A DNA stretch of 64,000 nucleotides from Acidovorax sp. (GTDB lineage: Bacteria > Pseudomonadota > Gammaproteobacteria > Burkholderiales > Burkholderiaceae_C). Location of the stretch: the NCBI GenBank assembly GCA_031277855.1, contig JAITLO010000049.1, forward strand, positions 50,716-114,715. The letters are read 5' to 3'. The notes below the pieces were generated by a model. That model was not told the DNA's origin, searched no databases, and worked only from the letters and a program-made list of their open reading frames with translations. Position numbers and translations under genes: made by a program. Below are positions 1 through 9,032 of the stretch, piece after piece. How positions within the stretch are numbered: the first letter of the stretch is position 1; each line of letters starts with the position of its first letter.

Positions 1-3000
1 GGGTCGGGCGTCACACGCACCAGTGCACTGGCCACGTTGGAGATGCGCTCGTTCACCTGGCTGTTCAGCGCCCAGGCCTGGTTCACGTATTCGCCCTCGC
101 CCACACCGGCACCCACCACCAGCAGCAGCTGGTAGGTTTTCTTCTCGTTGGTGGCAAAGCCCTGGTTAGGCCAGGTCAGCTCGCGGCCATTGACCTCGGG
201 CTCCACCGGCATCTTGTTCCAGGTGGCCGATCCCTTGCGGTAACGGAAGCCCGGAGGCAGCAGATCACGCACCCGCACATTGGCCAGCGCACCACCACTC
301 ATATTGGTGGCCGTGATGGTGTAGGGCACCAGATCACCCTTGGCCACATTCACCTTGGGCGTGGTCTTGGTCACCAAGATGGCACCACCTGCCAGCACCG
401 GGTCCAGCGGAATATGGTTGTTCAGGATTTCCGAAGAACCGCCACGGGTGATGTTGAAGCGCAGGTAGTACTGCGTGCTTTGCTGCGATGCTGCAAACGG
501 CGCCGCACTAGCAAAACCTGTGGGAGTCGCCGGGCATGCCAGCGGGTCGTGCGCCACCTGCGACAGACCTGGCGCATCACGTTGGCCCTGGATTAGTGCC
601 GGCACACCGCCGGGCAGCATCGTCACATTCAGCGTATTCACACAGGCCGGAATCATCACCGACTGACCGGGCAAATAGGCTGCAGGCGCCGACTGGATGG
701 TCAGCACATATTCACCACTGGGGTAGTTGTTCTGCAGGATGAAGCTGTAGCGACCATCCGTGCCCGTGGTCTGGTTCTGGAAGCTTGCGCCGCCCACCAG
801 GTGGGTGGATGGATCGAACACACCCGAACCATTGAAGGTGATGCCCACCACCGCGCCCGCCACCGGCTTGCGCGTCACAGCGTCATACACCACGCCCTCG
901 GGGTCCAGCGGCAGGTTTTGCTCCACCACCTGGTCGGCTGCTTTCAGCTTCAGGCCTGTGATCTGACCTCCACCGGCCGTACCGGCACCATCACCGGACG
1001 ATGCCATGCTGGGCAGCACATTGCCATCCTTGGCGAAATGGATGTTGAACGTCGCACCATTCAGGCTGTCCGAAGTCGGCAGACCGGTTTCATGGCCGGG
1101 GCAATGCAGATTGTCGAACTGGTAGAAGCCATCGGCATTGGTCTGCACCGTGCAGATTTCCTGGCCCGTGCTGGTACTCAGGCGCACGGTCCATCCATGC
1201 TGACCATCGGTGTTCATCGGATCGCGCACGCGGTCATGGCTGTGGTCCATGTACACATAGCCGTTCACGATGGGAGGCACCAGGCCTTGGGAGCCAGACC
1301 CCTGGCGCACACCAAACATATAGCCACTCAACTGACCACTGTGCGCCGCGATTTTTTCAGGCGTGACCACGATGCTGCCAATGGTGTTGTAGCCTGGCTG
1401 GGTGCCAAAGTAGCGGTTTTCCACCGTACCGTCGGCCTTGCCCGCTGTCTCGATGCCGTCGGTGTAATCCTTACCCTTGCCGGTGTAGTACTCGGTCAAC
1501 TGGTTCTGGTTCTTCACCACGTCATACGTTCCGGGTGGCACGCCTTCAAATGCATAGCTGCCATCGGCCTTGGTCTTGGTCACGCACTTGTCTGCACGTG
1601 CTGCACACCAAGCCGGGTCACCCGACTTGTCAACCAGCCTAACCTCCACGCCTTCCAGGCCCGGAGCGGCCTCTGGTGCCGTGCCCGATGTTTCCACATA
1701 GACCTTGCCGCTGATGGTGGCGCCGGTTTCCCCGAACAGATAGTCCGTATAGGCCTTGCCTCCAGACAGCTTGATGTCGCTGATGGTGTTGCATCGTGCT
1801 TCGTTGCACTGCTCTGTTGACGGTTTGCCACCACCCGTGCCGGCCTTGTCACGGCCATCCAGATAGCCGGAAGGTTGGCTCTCTACCAAGTCATAGTCGC
1901 CATCCGGAATGCCCGAGAAGCTGAACGAACCATCAGGCTTCGTCTTGGTCTCATAGGACTTGGACGGATTGTTCTTATCCACCAAGGTCACCGTCACATC
2001 GCCGATACCTGGCTCGTTGCCAGAGCGGTCACCATTGTTGTCGGTGTCGATATACACCCAGCCCGAAAGCGTGTTGGCACTTTCCTGGAACAGATAGTCC
2101 ACGGCATCCACGCTGCCGCCCACTTGCTTGGGCTGCAGCTTCACCGTGTCGATCTTGGAACTGGTGCTGTCCGATGCCGCATTGCTGGGCTTGCCACCAT
2201 GGCTGCCCTCTTTGTTGAGCAGACTGCCGTAGCCTGCGGGCTGAACTTCCACCACCTGGTAGCTGCCTGCGGGCAGGTCAGGGAACTTGAACACGCCCTT
2301 GTCGTCAGTAGTCACCTGGCAAGGCTTGCTGCCTTGCAAGGTCGTATAGCTCTCCGAAGGTGCTGCGCAAATCTGCGCGCCCGTACCCGAGGTGCCGGTG
2401 ATGTAGACCTTGACACCTTCCAAGGGCTTGTTGAATGCCTCTTGCTCAGGCTTGCTCACGGCCTCAACCTTGCCCGCCAGCGAATACAGGCGCTCACCAA
2501 AGTCAAAGCTGCCGTGCTTGGTCGCGTCATCCAGCACGATCTTGCTGAACTTGTTGTTTTCCACAACCACGTTCGGGCTACCGCTCTTGCGTGTGGTGCC
2601 GTCCGCATAGTCATTCAGCGGGTAAGCAGAGTTATCCGCCCCGGCTTCTTGCACCACGGTATAGCCCGTGGCATCGCTCAAGGGCAGCTCGGGGAACACA
2701 TAGCTTCCGTCGGCAGCCGTGGTCACGGTGCAGCGTGCCGCACCGAGCTCCAAGCAGATATCCACGCCATTCGAGGTCTTGCCAGACAGTGTGATCTTGA
2801 CGCCGGCAATACCGGGCTCGGAACCACCTTCCACAAACACACGACCGGAAATGCTGCGTGCACCGGCACCACCACTGGTTTGAAAGCCGAAGTTGTGCTC
2901 GGCCTTTTGCTCCTCGCTGCCCAAGTTGACAGCAATGGACGTCGACGTCGTATCCGCTTGCTTGACCGCCGCGACCGAGGCGCCAATATAGGTCAGTGCG

Positions 3001-6000
3001 GTCGACGATGTGACCTCAACCGTATAGCTGCCAGGCTTGAGCTTGTCGAACTTGTAGGCTCCGTTAACGGTTTTTTGCACCGGAACAGAGACCTCGGCGC
3101 CGGTGTAGTCGCGCCCCTTCAGGGTAATGGTCTGCGCACTCAGCTGCTGATCCTTGCTGGCGTTACGCACGCCATCGCCGTCCATGTCCTGGAAGGTGTT
3201 GCCGCTGATGGAGCCGGGCTTCACCTCGGCAAAGACGATGCCCTCCACCTTGCCACCGTCGGGTACAACGACCTTGGTAATGGAGTCATCTTTACCCTCT
3301 TCCGCAAAGGAAGTGGGCACCGTGCCAACCGGGGTGAAATCCTTGTAGTCCAGATAGCCTGTGGGCTGCTTCTGGGTAATGGTGTAGCCATTGCCATCCG
3401 ACGGCGGAATGCCCTCGAAGCTAAAGCTGCCGCCATTGATCTTGGGTGTCGTGATTTCGACGTCATTGCCCCATTTGTCCTTGCCCTTCAGGGTGATGGA
3501 CACATCCGAGGCAGGCACTGGAGGCCAGGACTTGAAGTCAGGGTTGGTGCTTAGGTCGGTATGGGGGGGGGCCACCACAACCTTGCCGCTCAATGTGGAG
3601 GGCTGCACGCTCACCTTCACCTCGGGCGTCTCCACCGGTTCTTTCGGCAAGAAGCTGGGGATACCCTCCTTGTCCACCGTGGGTCCTGCCAGAGCCTTGT
3701 TCTTCAACAAGGTGCCGGTGTAGCCCAGCTTGACACGTACCGGAATGGTGACCGTGGCCATCTCGTCTTTTTTCACTAACGGCAGCTCACAGGTCACCGT
3801 CTGACCTGATGTGGTGCACACCCCGTTCAATGTGCTGCTGACTTTTCCCCCAGGGACCAGCTCCAGATTCCCATCCAAGGTGTCTTTCACCACCACCTTG
3901 GCCGCAGCAGATGGCCCTGTGTTGCTGACCTTGATCAGGTATTCGAACGGTTGGCTCACAGTCACTGTGTCTGGATTGACACTTTTTTCGACCTTCAGCA
4001 CGGCACGCGGCACCACCACAGTTTTTTGGGTGGTTTCGTTGTTGCTCGGGTTGGAGTCCGACGCAATACCGCCTTCCTCCGCGCCTACATAGGTTTCGCT
4101 GGAAAACACTTTGCCCTTGAGGGCATAGGTCTTGAAGCCTGACAGGCTTTCTGCCACGTTGTCAGAGGCTGCCACCTTGAATGGCAAGATGAATTTCTTG
4201 TTTTTATTGGCCTCCAGCACACCGCCGTCATCTGTCAATGCACATTTCCAGGCCCATTCCCCACCTGCAGGCGTCATCGGCAAGCATGCCAAGCCGGCAG
4301 GGAAAGAAACGCTTTCCATACTGAAGCCCGTCTCCTCCGGAGGAATGCCCTTCAGATAAAAGCTCACATTGGTCGCTATCGACGGACCTTTGTTGCTGAC
4401 GATGAGTTCGTACTTCACCTCACCATTCAGCGGCGATGGGTCTTGAACCAAGCTGCCGTAGTTGTCCTCGATGGTGATCAGCAGGTCGACGCTTTCCTTT
4501 TTCACCTTGGCGATAGCATCGTTCTTATCGTTGGTGGTATCGGACTGCTTCGTGCTGGTTTCGATCGTGGATACGGAGAGATAGTCTGCACACTCGCTAC
4601 GATCCAAAGCCATGCGCGCCATCCGGCCAGCAGGAGCCGTGCAGGTCTTGTCCAAAGCCAGATTGCCATAAGCATCGCCAAACTTGGGGGTCAGCTCGAC
4701 CAGCATCTGCAGGCCTTCATTGGGAATCAGTGACCGCGTCATCTTGCACACCACAAAGCTATTGCTCAACGGTGTGCCTGACTCGACAGAACATATCCCT
4801 GCATTGCCATCGGAAAGCCGCGGATTCTTCGCATCCATCAGCGACAAATCAACCGACTGGCGAACCACGACAGTGTCCGCTGCATTGGCGCCCAGGTTGG
4901 CAAAATCCGTGCGGAATGTAGAGGCCACGCCAACTTGCATGGGCGTGGACGGTGGAATCACTTGGCTGACGGTGACATCTGCCAGTGCAGTGGGCGTTGT
5001 GCCCGGTGCACCACCTGGAGACTCTGTACCTTCATTGGGGATCTGTGTATCCACCGAGCTCACACTGAAGGTATTGGAGAGCTTGGTCACATCAAAAGGA
5101 CGGCCCACCGTGATCTTGATGGAGGCTGTTGCTCCGTTGGACAGCATGCCCAATGTGCACTCCACCACAGGGTCGGTCACCGCCTTTTTTGGGCAGGTGG
5201 TTCCCGCAGGTGCCCCCGAGACATCCACTGTCACCTTGGTCGCATCGCCGACCTTGGGCTTGAACCACATAGGCAAGGTGTCGACCACCTTGACCCCCGA
5301 TGCGGCGTTCGGCCCATCGTTCTTGATGGTCAAGGTATAGACAATGGTGTCCTTCGTCGGATCACTGGAATCCGGTTGGTTCAGCTGCCCGGTCTTCCCC
5401 AGGCCCAATCCCGCCGTACCCGGCACACCTTTCAGTGTGGCGCTATACGTCGCAGGCGGCAACCCTGCTACCACTTGATCGACTGAAACAGTGTTGGTAA
5501 TGGACTGGGTTCCCGTGCCCTCAGCCAGAGCATCGATCAGCAAAACAGGTAATGCGGCGCCGATAGCCAAATCTTCCGTCAGCGTGTAGCGACAAATAAC
5601 CGTCATCGGTGCCATCGCACCTGCAGGGTCCGTACACGCCCACCCCACTCCCTGGTAGCCCGTGTATTTTTCGTAGCGGCCCAGTTGTTCTGTCACGGTG
5701 ATCACGCGTGGATTTCCGGAGGCATCCAGCTTGGGCACTGCCGCCGTAGCCGTCTGCCCATCGTTTTTCACGGTGATCGTGCTTTGCAGCTTGTCGTTCC
5801 AAGTGGCGGGAATGTCATCACGCCACTTTCCACCAATAGATGCTTTTTTGCTCTTCCCGATGCTGAGCATCGGCTGCAACGGGTGAATGGTGTAAGCCAC
5901 CACGGCATCCGTCAGCAGAAGCTGATCCACATTGGCAGGCTTGGAAGCGCTGACCTTGGCCGTATTGGTGCCAGACAACGCTGTCGTCGACTCCTGGGAC

Positions 6001-7298
6001 TTCATCGTGAACAGGAAAGCTCCGCTTTGGTCCTGGTCCTTAGTGAGCGTGCCCACCAAGCAGCTGATGGAAGTGCCAGTGCTTGCGCTGTAAGCCCCCA
6101 CCGTGCAGCGGTTGTCCGACGTTTTAACGTCGGTGAAATGCGCAGGCACGGTATCCGTGACGATGACATTGTCTGCCGTCACCACCCCTGTATTCTTCGC
6201 GCCCAACTTCATGGTCACGCTTTGCCCCGCAACGATCTTCCCGGTACTTCCCTCCATCGTCTTGGTCGCTGCAAGCTTGATCACAGGCGTCACATTCACC
6301 GTCACCGACGCCTTGTTGTTATCGAGCTTGGTCTCCTTCACGGAGGTCACACCATCGCCCAATTTGACCGTCACGTCATTGATCTGGGTGCCACTGCTTT
6401 GCAGCACGCGGCCCGTGATGGCAATCGTTTTTTGAGCGCCAGCCGCCAGCGCACCCACCTCACAGGTCACTGTAGTACCGCTGCGGCTGCAGCCGCCTGG
6501 CACAGTGGAGACTTCAAGGTTGTTGGCTGCGGGCAAAGCATCGATCAGAACAACCGAGGGCGCAGCCACGTCCGTGCTGTGGTTGGTAACCACCATGGTG
6601 TAGGTCACCATGTCACCAGCATTCACAGGATTGGGGGACGCCGTCTTGGTGACGCCCAAATCCACCGTTTGCACCACAGTCAATTCGCTCTGCGTGATTT
6701 CCGTGGCCCAGCCACCATCCAAAGGCTTGCCTGCCGCAGCAAAGGCAAAGCTGCGGCGATTGCCAACACGCTCCCCCTTGGCAGTGAATTCAATAGGCCA
6801 AGTAGTGCCGGGAACCAAGACCTCATCGCGCTGGCAATACAGCATCGTGGTTTGCTGCAGCTCACTCATATCCGCCAGCATCCCAGACCCAATCATGTCC
6901 TCCTTGGGAGGCATCTGCCGATTGGGATCCCCAGCCAACACATCATAGGAACCGAAGGTACAACCCGAAGGCGCTGTGCCCGGCGAAAAATGAGGTGGCA
7001 CAGTCAACAGCACATAAGTCGGCGCAACCGTTTTCATCGATTGAATAGAGGCCTTCAGCGTGCTGATACCCCCTACGCCAACCTCCGCTGACTCAACCAG
7101 ATAATGCGTCACGGACACAGGAGAGTTCGACGCCGCCACGCTGATGCCCCACACGGCAGCGACCAAAAGGCCTAGCGCCAAAGCCCCTCCATGGATGGAG
7201 CGCCGCATGCGTCGCAGCCCCCCGCAGACAACGGCATACAGCTGTGCCACAAGGGGCAGCAACCGTCGACGGACCCAAGAAGGCGGGGAGTTCAACAT
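1..7298 (-). CDS. Giant exported DUF11/SdrD-B-like repeat protein (C-terminus outside window)
   Basis: I read one uninterrupted frame of about 2430 codons running off the left edge. From the start the protein has an Arg-rich stretch and a hydrophobic segment ending around residue 57, consistent with a signal peptide; an in-frame TGA lies four codons upstream of this ATG. A second ATG at 7208 (MRRSIHGGALALG) would give a more standard signal peptide, so the exact start is uncertain. Residues about 200-1170 hold DUF11-like modules (for example VTKTASPNPVNAGDMVTYT). Residues about 1250-2150 hold SdrD-B/Cna-B-like modules (SGWVYIDTDNNGDRSG, GDVTVTLVDK). A further DUF11-like module follows near 2310. 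Such modules form rigid beta-sandwich stalks in surface adhesins and S-layer-like proteins. No anchor is visible because the C-terminus is missing. An in-frame C9 tract lies at 3563-3571. The role as adhesin or stalk is inferred; the domain calls are from motif reading. Confidence 0.85.
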   Translation of the reverse strand, partial: MLNSPPSWVRRRLLPLVAQLYAVVCGGLRRMRRSIHGGALALGLLVAAVWGISVAASNSPVSVTHYLVESAEVGVGGISTLKASIQSMKTVAPTYVLLTVPPHFSPGTAPSGCTFGSYDVLAGDPNRQMPPKEDMIGSGMLADMSELQQTTMLYCQRDEVLVPGTTWPIEFTAKGERVGNRRSFAFAAAGKPLDGGWATEITQSELTVVQTVDLGVTKTASPNPVNAGDMVTYTMVVTNHSTDVAAPSVVLIDALPAANNLEVSTVPGGCSRSGTTVTCEVGALAAGAQKTIAITGRVLQSSGTQINDVTVKLGDGVTSVKETKLDNNKASVTVNVTPVIKLAATKTMEGSTGKIVAGQSVTMKLGAKNTGVVTADNVIVTDTVPAHFTDVKTSDNRCTVGAYSASTGTSISCLVGTLTKDQDQSGAFLFTMKSQESTTALSGTNTAKVSASKPANVDQLLLTDAVVAYTIHPLQPMLSIGKSKKASIGGKWRDDIPATWNDKLQSTITVKNDGQTATAAVPKLDASGNPRVITVTEQLGRYEKYTGYQGVGWACTDPAGAMAPMTVICRYTLTEDLAIGAALPVLLIDALAEGTGTQSITNTVSVDQVVAGLPPATYSATLKGVPGTAGLGLGKTGQLNQPDSSDPTKDTIVYTLTIKNDGPNAASGVKVVDTLPMWFKPKVGDATKVTVDVSGAPAGTTCPKKAVTDPVVECTLGMLSNGATASIKITVGRPFDVTKLSNTFSVSSVDTQIPNEGTESPGGAPGTTPTALADVTVSQVIPPSTPMQVGVASTFRTDFANLGANAADTVVVRQSVDLSLMDAKNPRLSDGNAGICSVESGTPLSNSFVVCKMTRSLIPNEGLQMLVELTPKFGDAYGNLALDKTCTAPAGRMARMALDRSECADYLSVSTIETSTKQSDTTNDKNDAIAKVKKESVDLLITIEDNYGSLVQDPSPLNGEVKYELIVSNKGPSIATNVSFYLKGIPPEETGFSMESVSFPAGLACLPMTPAGGEWAWKCALTDDGGVLEANKNKKFILPFKVAASDNVAESLSGFKTYALKGKVFSSETYVGAEEGGIASDSNPSNNETTQKTVVVPRAVLKVEKSVNPDTVTVSQPFEYLIKVSNTGPSAAAKVVVKDTLDGNLELVPGGKVSSTLNGVCTTSGQTVTCELPLVKKDEMATVTIPVRVKLGYTGTLLKNKALAGPTVDKEGIPSFLPKEPVETPEVKVSVQPSTLSGKVVVAPPHTDLSTNPDFKSWPPVPASDVSITLKGKDKWGNDVEITTPKINGGSFSFEGIPPSDGNGYTITQKQPTGYLDYKDFTPVGTVPTSFAEEGKDDSITKVVVPDGGKVEGIVFAEVKPGSISGNTFQDMDGDGVRNASKDQQLSAQTITLKGRDYTGAEVSVPVQKTVNGAYKFDKLKPGSYTVEVTSSTALTYIGASVAAVKQADTTSTSIAVNLGSEEQKAEHNFGFQTSGGAGARSISGRVFVEGGSEPGIAGVKITLSGKTSNGVDICLELGAARCTVTTAADGSYVFPELPLSDATGYTVVQEAGADNSAYPLNDYADGTTRKSGSPNVVVENNKFSKIVLDDATKHGSFDFGERLYSLAGKVEAVSKPEQEAFNKPLEGVKVYITGTSGTGAQICAAPSESYTTLQGSKPCQVTTDDKGVFKFPDLPAGSYQVVEVQPAGYGSLLNKEGSHGGKPSNAASDSTSSKIDTVKLQPKQVGGSVDAVDYLFQESANTLSGWVYIDTDNNGDRSGNEPGIGDVTVTLVDKNNPSKSYETKTKPDGSFSFSGIPDGDYDLVESQPSGYLDGRDKAGTGGGKPSTEQCNEARCNTISDIKLSGGKAYTDYLFGETGATISGKVYVETSGTAPEAAPGLEGVEVRLVDKSGDPAWCAARADKCVTKTKADGSYAFEGVPPGTYDVVKNQNQLTEYYTGKGKDYTDGIETAGKADGTVENRYFGTQPGYNTIGSIVVTPEKIAAHSGQLSGYMFGVRQGSGSQGLVPPIVNGYVYMDHSHDRVRDPMNTDGQHGWTVRLSTSTGQEICTVQTNADGFYQFDNLHCPGHETGLPTSDSLNGATFNIHFAKDGNVLPSMASSGDGAGTAGGGQITGLKLKAADQVVEQNLPLDPEGVVYDAVTRKPVAGAVVGITFNGSGVFDPSTHLVGGASFQNQTTGTDGRYSFILQNNYPSGEYVLTIQSAPAAYLPGQSVMIPACVNTLNVTMLPGGVPALIQGQRDAPGLSQVAHDPLACPATPTGFASAAPFAASQQSTQYYLRFNITRGGSSEILNNHIPLDPVLAGGAILVTKTTPKVNVAKGDLVPYTITATNMSGGALANVRVRDLLPPGFRYRKGSATWNKMPVEPEVNGRELTWPNQGFATNEKKTYQLLLVVGAGVGEGEYVNQAWALNSQVNERISNVASALVRVTPD

Positions 7299-7320
7299 GT
7301 AAAGCTTTCAGCAACCCAAA

Positions 7321-7340
7321 GTGATCACGCGCACGATCAC
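7321..7340. promoter_or_regulatory. Inverted repeat GTGATC-N8-GATCAC near the giant-protein start
   Basis: A perfect 6-bp inverted repeat with an 8-base spacer lies 22-41 bases upstream of the ATG at 7298, inside the untranslated leader if the upstream promoter is right. It could be an operator or a leader hairpin. No regulator is identified. Confidence 0.3.
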
Positions 7341-7490
7341 CCAGGCAAGACAAAACGAAAAAAGGAACGGAATGGCCACACGTCAGGCGTGGACCATCAA
7401 TCGACCAGCGGGCCGACAATTGGCTCGAATTTTAGGAATTGTCTGATTTACATGTAGGACGATGTCTATAAAGACACAATTTTTGACTTT

Positions 7491-7519
7491 TAGATACTGA
7501 ACTTTCTACTGTTTAACAA
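7491..7519 (-). promoter_or_regulatory. Candidate sigma-70 promoter of the giant surface protein
   Basis: On the minus strand TTGTTA (7519-7514) is followed after 17 bases by TATCTA (7496-7491), in the AT-rich part of the leader. This would give a leader of roughly 190 bases before the ATG at 7298. Assigned by motif match only. Confidence 0.4.
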
Positions 7520-7761
7520 CACTTACTATGTTGACGAAAAGATAAGAACGCGTAAACAAGAATATTTCGAACAAATACGAAAAATAAAGAACTGCACACT
7601 GTGTGCATTCTTTGAACTGTCACAAGGTTTTGACAGGGCCTGAGGCTGCCCGGTCACGGGCTTCGGGGAGTGAGGTGCGAGATGTGCATGGCGAGCGGCA
7701 TGAGCCATGTGCGCGGGAGTCCGGGGGCCTTTCAGCTCGGGCTCCAAGCCCCATCTCGCCA

Positions 7762-7792
7762 AAGAGAAAAAGGGATGGCCTTGCACCATCCC
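7762..7792 (-). terminator. Rho-independent terminator of rpe
   Basis: On the minus strand a GGGATGG/CCATCCC stem (7792-7786 with 7778-7772) with a 7-base loop is followed by TTTTT. It lies about 90 bases past the rpe stop. A second hairpin, a 9-10 bp stem reading CTCAGCCTGG/CCAGGCTGAG at 7804-7825, lies between the stop and the terminator. Confidence 0.75.
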
Positions 7793-7879
7793 ATGGCCAT
7801 GTTCTCAGCCTGGCTCCAGGCTGAGCCCGCGCACCCTTTGCCGGCGGGCGAAGAGCGTGTGGAGGCTGTGCTTGGCTTG

Positions 7880-8563
7880 TTAAGCCGCCAGATTGGCACG
7901 CATGGTGTCGATCACGGCCTTGTAGTCGGGCTTGCCGAAGATGGCGCTGCCGGCCACAAAGGTGTCGGCGCCGGCATTGGCCACGGCGCGGATATTGGCT
8001 TCCTTGATGCCGCCATCCACTTCCAGGCGAATGTCCTTGCCAGAGGCTTCAATACGCTTGCGAGCGGCCTCCACCTTGCGCAAGGTGCTATCAATAAAGC
8101 TTTGACCGCCAAAACCGGGGTTCACGCTCATCAAGAGGATGAGATCGATGTCCTCGATCACCCAGTCCAGCACCTCCAGGGAGGCTGCGGGGTTGAACAC
8201 CAGGCCGGCCTTGCAGCCATGGCTTTTGATGTTCTGGATGCTGCGGTGCACGTGCGCAGAAGCATCGGGGTGGAAGCTGATGAAATCGGCGCCGGCCTTG
8301 GCAAAGGCGCTTGCCAGCTCGTCCACGGGCTGGACCATCAGGTGCACGTCGATGGGCACGGGCTTGCCATCGGGAGTCACTGCATGGGGCTTGACGGCCT
8401 GGCAAATCATGGGGCCGAAGGTGAGGTTCGGCACATAGTGATTGTCCATCACGTCAAAGTGGATCCAGTCGGCGCCGGCGGCAATGACGTTACGCACTTC
8501 TTCACCCAGGCGGGCGAAGTCGGCAGACAAGATAGAAGGGGCAATGCGGTAGGTGGGGCTCAT
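7880..8563 (-). CDS. rpe: Ribulose-phosphate 3-epimerase
   Basis: 227 residues, the usual length. It interconverts ribulose 5-phosphate and xylulose 5-phosphate in the pentose phosphate and Calvin pathways, in the cytoplasm. The TIM-barrel signatures are all present: IAPSILSADFARLGEE at the N-terminus, HFDVMDNHYVPN with the metal-binding His and Asp, DVHLMVQP, SVNPGFGGQSF (phosphate loop region) and LEVDGGI with the catalytic Asp, followed by AGADTFVAGSAIF. The gene is divergent from apaG, with only 31 bases between the two start codons, so their promoters must overlap or lie in each other's coding sequence. A good terminator follows. Confidence 0.97.
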   Translation of the reverse strand: MSPTYRIAPSILSADFARLGEEVRNVIAAGADWIHFDVMDNHYVPNLTFGPMICQAVKPHAVTPDGKPVPIDVHLMVQPVDELASAFAKAGADFISFHPDASAHVHRSIQNIKSHGCKAGLVFNPAASLEVLDWVIEDIDLILLMSVNPGFGGQSFIDSTLRKVEAARKRIEASGKDIRLEVDGGIKEANIRAVANAGADTFVAGSAIFGKPDYKAVIDTMRANLAA

Positions 8564-8594
8564 GGCCGGACATTGTCGCAGTTACCATTGCGCC

Positions 8595-9011
8595 ATGCCG
8601 ACGAACGAGTTTCAGGTGGAAGTAGACACCCAGTACCTGCCCATGCAGTCCGATCCGGAGCAGGGTGTCTACCGCTTCGCCTACACCATTACCATCACCA
8701 ATCTGGGCAGCACGGCTGCGCAGCTGGTGGCACGCGAGTGGCATATTCTGGATGCCAAAGGGGGCGAGCAGCAGGTGCGCGGCCTGGGCGTGGTGGGGCG
8801 ACAGCCCTTGCTGCAGCCCGGTGAATCGCACCGCTACACCAGTGGCTGCGAGCTGCCCACGCCCCAGGGCAGCATGCACGGCAGTTATCTGTGCGTGAAC
8901 GAAGAGGCCGAAATCTTCCACACCCCCATTCCCTTGTTCGTGCTGGACGCACAAGACGCCAGCGACGGGTCTAGCCCCCTCGCTCCGCCGCCATCGCGCG
9001 TGCTGCACTGA
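8595..9011 (+). CDS. apaG: ApaG domain protein
   Basis: 138 residues. I chose the ATG giving MPTNEFQVEVDTQYL because the conserved ApaG fold starts there; the longer frame would run into rpe. Motifs include AYTITITNLGS, REWHILDAKGG, GVVGRQPLLQPGESHRYTSG and GSMHGSYLC, all characteristic of ApaG (DUF525, a fibronectin-III-like fold). ApaG is linked to Co2+/Mg2+ and diadenosine-tetraphosphate phenotypes in enterobacteria, but its biochemical role is unsettled. The tail after about residue 125 is variable and Pro/Ser-rich. The next gene starts 21 bases downstream, suggesting co-transcription. Confidence 0.95.
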   Translation: MPTNEFQVEVDTQYLPMQSDPEQGVYRFAYTITITNLGSTAAQLVAREWHILDAKGGEQQVRGLGVVGRQPLLQPGESHRYTSGCELPTPQGSMHGSYLCVNEEAEIFHTPIPLFVLDAQDASDGSSPLAPPPSRVLH

Positions 9012-9032
9012 CGCCCCCATGCACTGGAACGC

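Larger units (their letters stand above)
7299..7879. other. Long intergenic region upstream of the giant surface protein and downstream of rpe
   Basis: 581 bases without a convincing gene. The stretch 7430-7590 is clearly more AT-rich than its surroundings and holds the probable promoter of the giant protein plus several inverted repeats: GTCTATAAAGAC at 7474-7485, GTGATC/GATCAC at 7321-7340 and a TGCACAC/GTGTGCA pair at 7593-7607. The right part holds the rpe terminator. Confidence 0.7.

Noticed and set aside
801..3554. Two long plus-strand frames (801-1820 and 1875-3554)
   Set aside because: They lie opposite the giant surface protein, whose minus frame stays open for over 7 kb with recognisable DUF11 and SdrD-B motifs.
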